From Chloroflexota bacterium (lineage in GTDB: Bacteria; Chloroflexota; Dehalococcoidia; GIF9; UBA5629): a DNA stretch of 6,029 nt. A program made the translations under genes and the position numbers. This document shows positions 5,282 through 6,029 of the stretch, in pieces (the stretch's first letter is position 1; each line of letters begins with the position of its first letter). Location: assembly GCA_026389655.1 (NCBI GenBank), contig JAPLHL010000332.1:1-6029 (forward strand), read 5' to 3'. Below the pieces are notes generated by a model, which ran no database searches, was not told where the DNA came from, and was given only the letters and a program-made list of their open reading frames with translations.

Positions 5282-6029
5282 ATGGAATTGGATAAAGTGA
5301 AAGTTGAAAAAGAGCGGGCGATGGATCTGGCGATCAGTCAGATTGAGAAACAGTACGGGGCAGGATCAATTATGTCTCTTGGGGAGAGATTGGCGAAAGT
5401 AAAAGTTGAGGTAATCCCGACTGGATCGCTGAGCCTTGATCTCGCGCTAGGGGTTGGGGGAATACCGCGCGGACGCATTACGGAGATCTTTGGAGCGGAA
5501 GCATCAGGCAAAACTACACTTGCATTAAATATTATTGCACAGGCGCAGAAAACGGGAGGGCTCGTACTTTATATAGATGCTGAGCACGCCTTAGACACAA
5601 ATTACGCTTCTATATGTGGTGTCAATGTAAATGCGATGAAGGGTGCGCAACCTGGTACGGGTGAAGAAGCGCTGGATATTGCAGAAAGAATGGTCAGGAC
5701 ACATGCACTGGATGTCGTAGTCATAGATAGTGTGGCCGCTCTCGTGCCGAGAGCCGAAATTGAAGGCGAAATGGGTGATTCGCACATCGGCCTGCAGGCC
5801 CGGCTTATGTCCCAGGCGCTTAGAAAACTGACCGGCGAGATCAGTAAGTCGAATACTGCTGTTATTTTTATTAACCAATTGCGTGAAAAGGTCGGCGTAA
5901 TATTTGGAAGTCCTGAGGTTACCCCGGGAGGAAGGGCCTTAAAGTTCTACAGCTCTGTGAGGATTGACCTGCGGAAAGCAGATGTGATTAAAAACGGGGC
6001 TGAGATAACGGGTAACCGTGTGCGTGCCA
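5282..6029 (+). CDS. recA: Recombinase RecA (5' part, 3' end outside window)
   Basis: This encodes the ATP-dependent strand-exchange protein of homologous recombination, which also triggers LexA self-cleavage in the SOS response. The window holds 249 codons (of about 340-350 expected) with no stop or frameshift. In order: N-terminal helix region with [16 protein letters not shown] (20-35); P-loop GAEASGKTT (71-79); catalytic Glu in DAEHALD (E101); Walker B region [10 protein letters not shown] (145-154); DNA-binding loop L1 about 161-178 ([18 protein letters not shown]); L2 about 196-217 ([22 protein letters not shown]); then [15 protein letters not shown] and the start of the GNRVRA region. 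Two positions differ from the form I know as usual: the P-loop is GAEAS where GPESS is common, and QPGTGEE (123-129) replaces QPDTGEQ. The gene diverges from the FmdB-like gene. Control by LexA is expected for recA and a possible operator overlaps its -10. Identity is certain; only the C-terminus is unseen. Confidence 0.99.
   Translation, partial: MELDKVKVEKERAMDLAISQIEKQYGAGSIMSLGERLAKVKVEVIPTGSLSLDLALGVGGIPRGRITEIFGAEASGKTTLALNIIAQAQKTGGLVLYIDAEHALDTNYASICGVNVNAMKGAQPGTGEEALDIAERMVRTHALDVVVIDSVAALVPRAEIEGEMGDSHIGLQARLMSQALRKLTGEISKSNTAVIFINQLREKVGVIFGSPEVTPGGRALKFYSSVRIDLRKADVIKNGAEITGNRVRA

Noticed and set aside
5591..5878. Open frames on the minus strand inside recA
   Set aside because: They lie wholly opposite conserved recA codons and show no domain, ribosome site or family likeness.
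1..6029. tRNA or rRNA genes, CRISPR arrays, insertion sequences, phage or defence genes, or a new multi-gene system
   Set aside because: Genes fill almost the whole window, all five belong to known families, strands alternate so no operon is present, and no spaced repeats, transposase or terminal repeats were seen.

Overview
The window holds five protein genes on a moderate-GC bacterial chromosome, with no RNA gene, mobile element, CRISPR array or long non-coding stretch. In order they are: the 3' end of an alpha/beta hydrolase of the epoxide hydrolase type (+, cut by the left edge); a complete dnaE (-) for the replicative DNA polymerase III alpha subunit; a four-helix membrane protein of the DUF1461/TIGR01906 (Lit-like) family (+); a small FmdB-type zinc-ribbon protein (-); and the first 249 codons of recA (+, cut by the right edge). 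The strongest calls are dnaE and recA, which carry every expected catalytic motif.

Organism: an E. coli-type DnaE with an intact PHP metal site, a DUF1461 membrane protein, a Cys-rich FmdB protein and a RecA of the '[20 protein letters not shown]' type fit a Chloroflexota (possibly Dehalococcoidia-like) or deep Firmicutes-like bacterium. This is an inference from protein style only. I favour Chloroflexota with low to moderate confidence.

Layout: strands alternate gene by gene (+ - + - +), so there is no operon inside the window. Two pairs converge with almost no space between them (19 and 25 bp, neither with a recognisable intrinsic terminator). Two pairs diverge from short AT-rich regulatory regions of 95 bp (dnaE / DUF1461) and 177 bp (fmdB-like / recA). 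The dnaE side of the first region has an extended -10 and a small inverted repeat just before the ATG, with no clear Shine-Dalgarno. The recA side of the second has a -35/-10 pair, a LexA-box-like partial palindrome across the -10, a 9-bp inverted repeat in the leader, and a strong AGGAGG.

Function: dnaE and recA are core replication and recombination/SOS genes. The DUF1461 protein probably acts on lipoproteins or lipid at the outer face of the membrane, and the FmdB-like protein is an uncharacterised zinc-binding protein. I see no sign that the five genes form one pathway, nor a new multi-gene system. The points worth a second look are small: unusual residues in RecA and DnaE, and the two leader inverted repeats.
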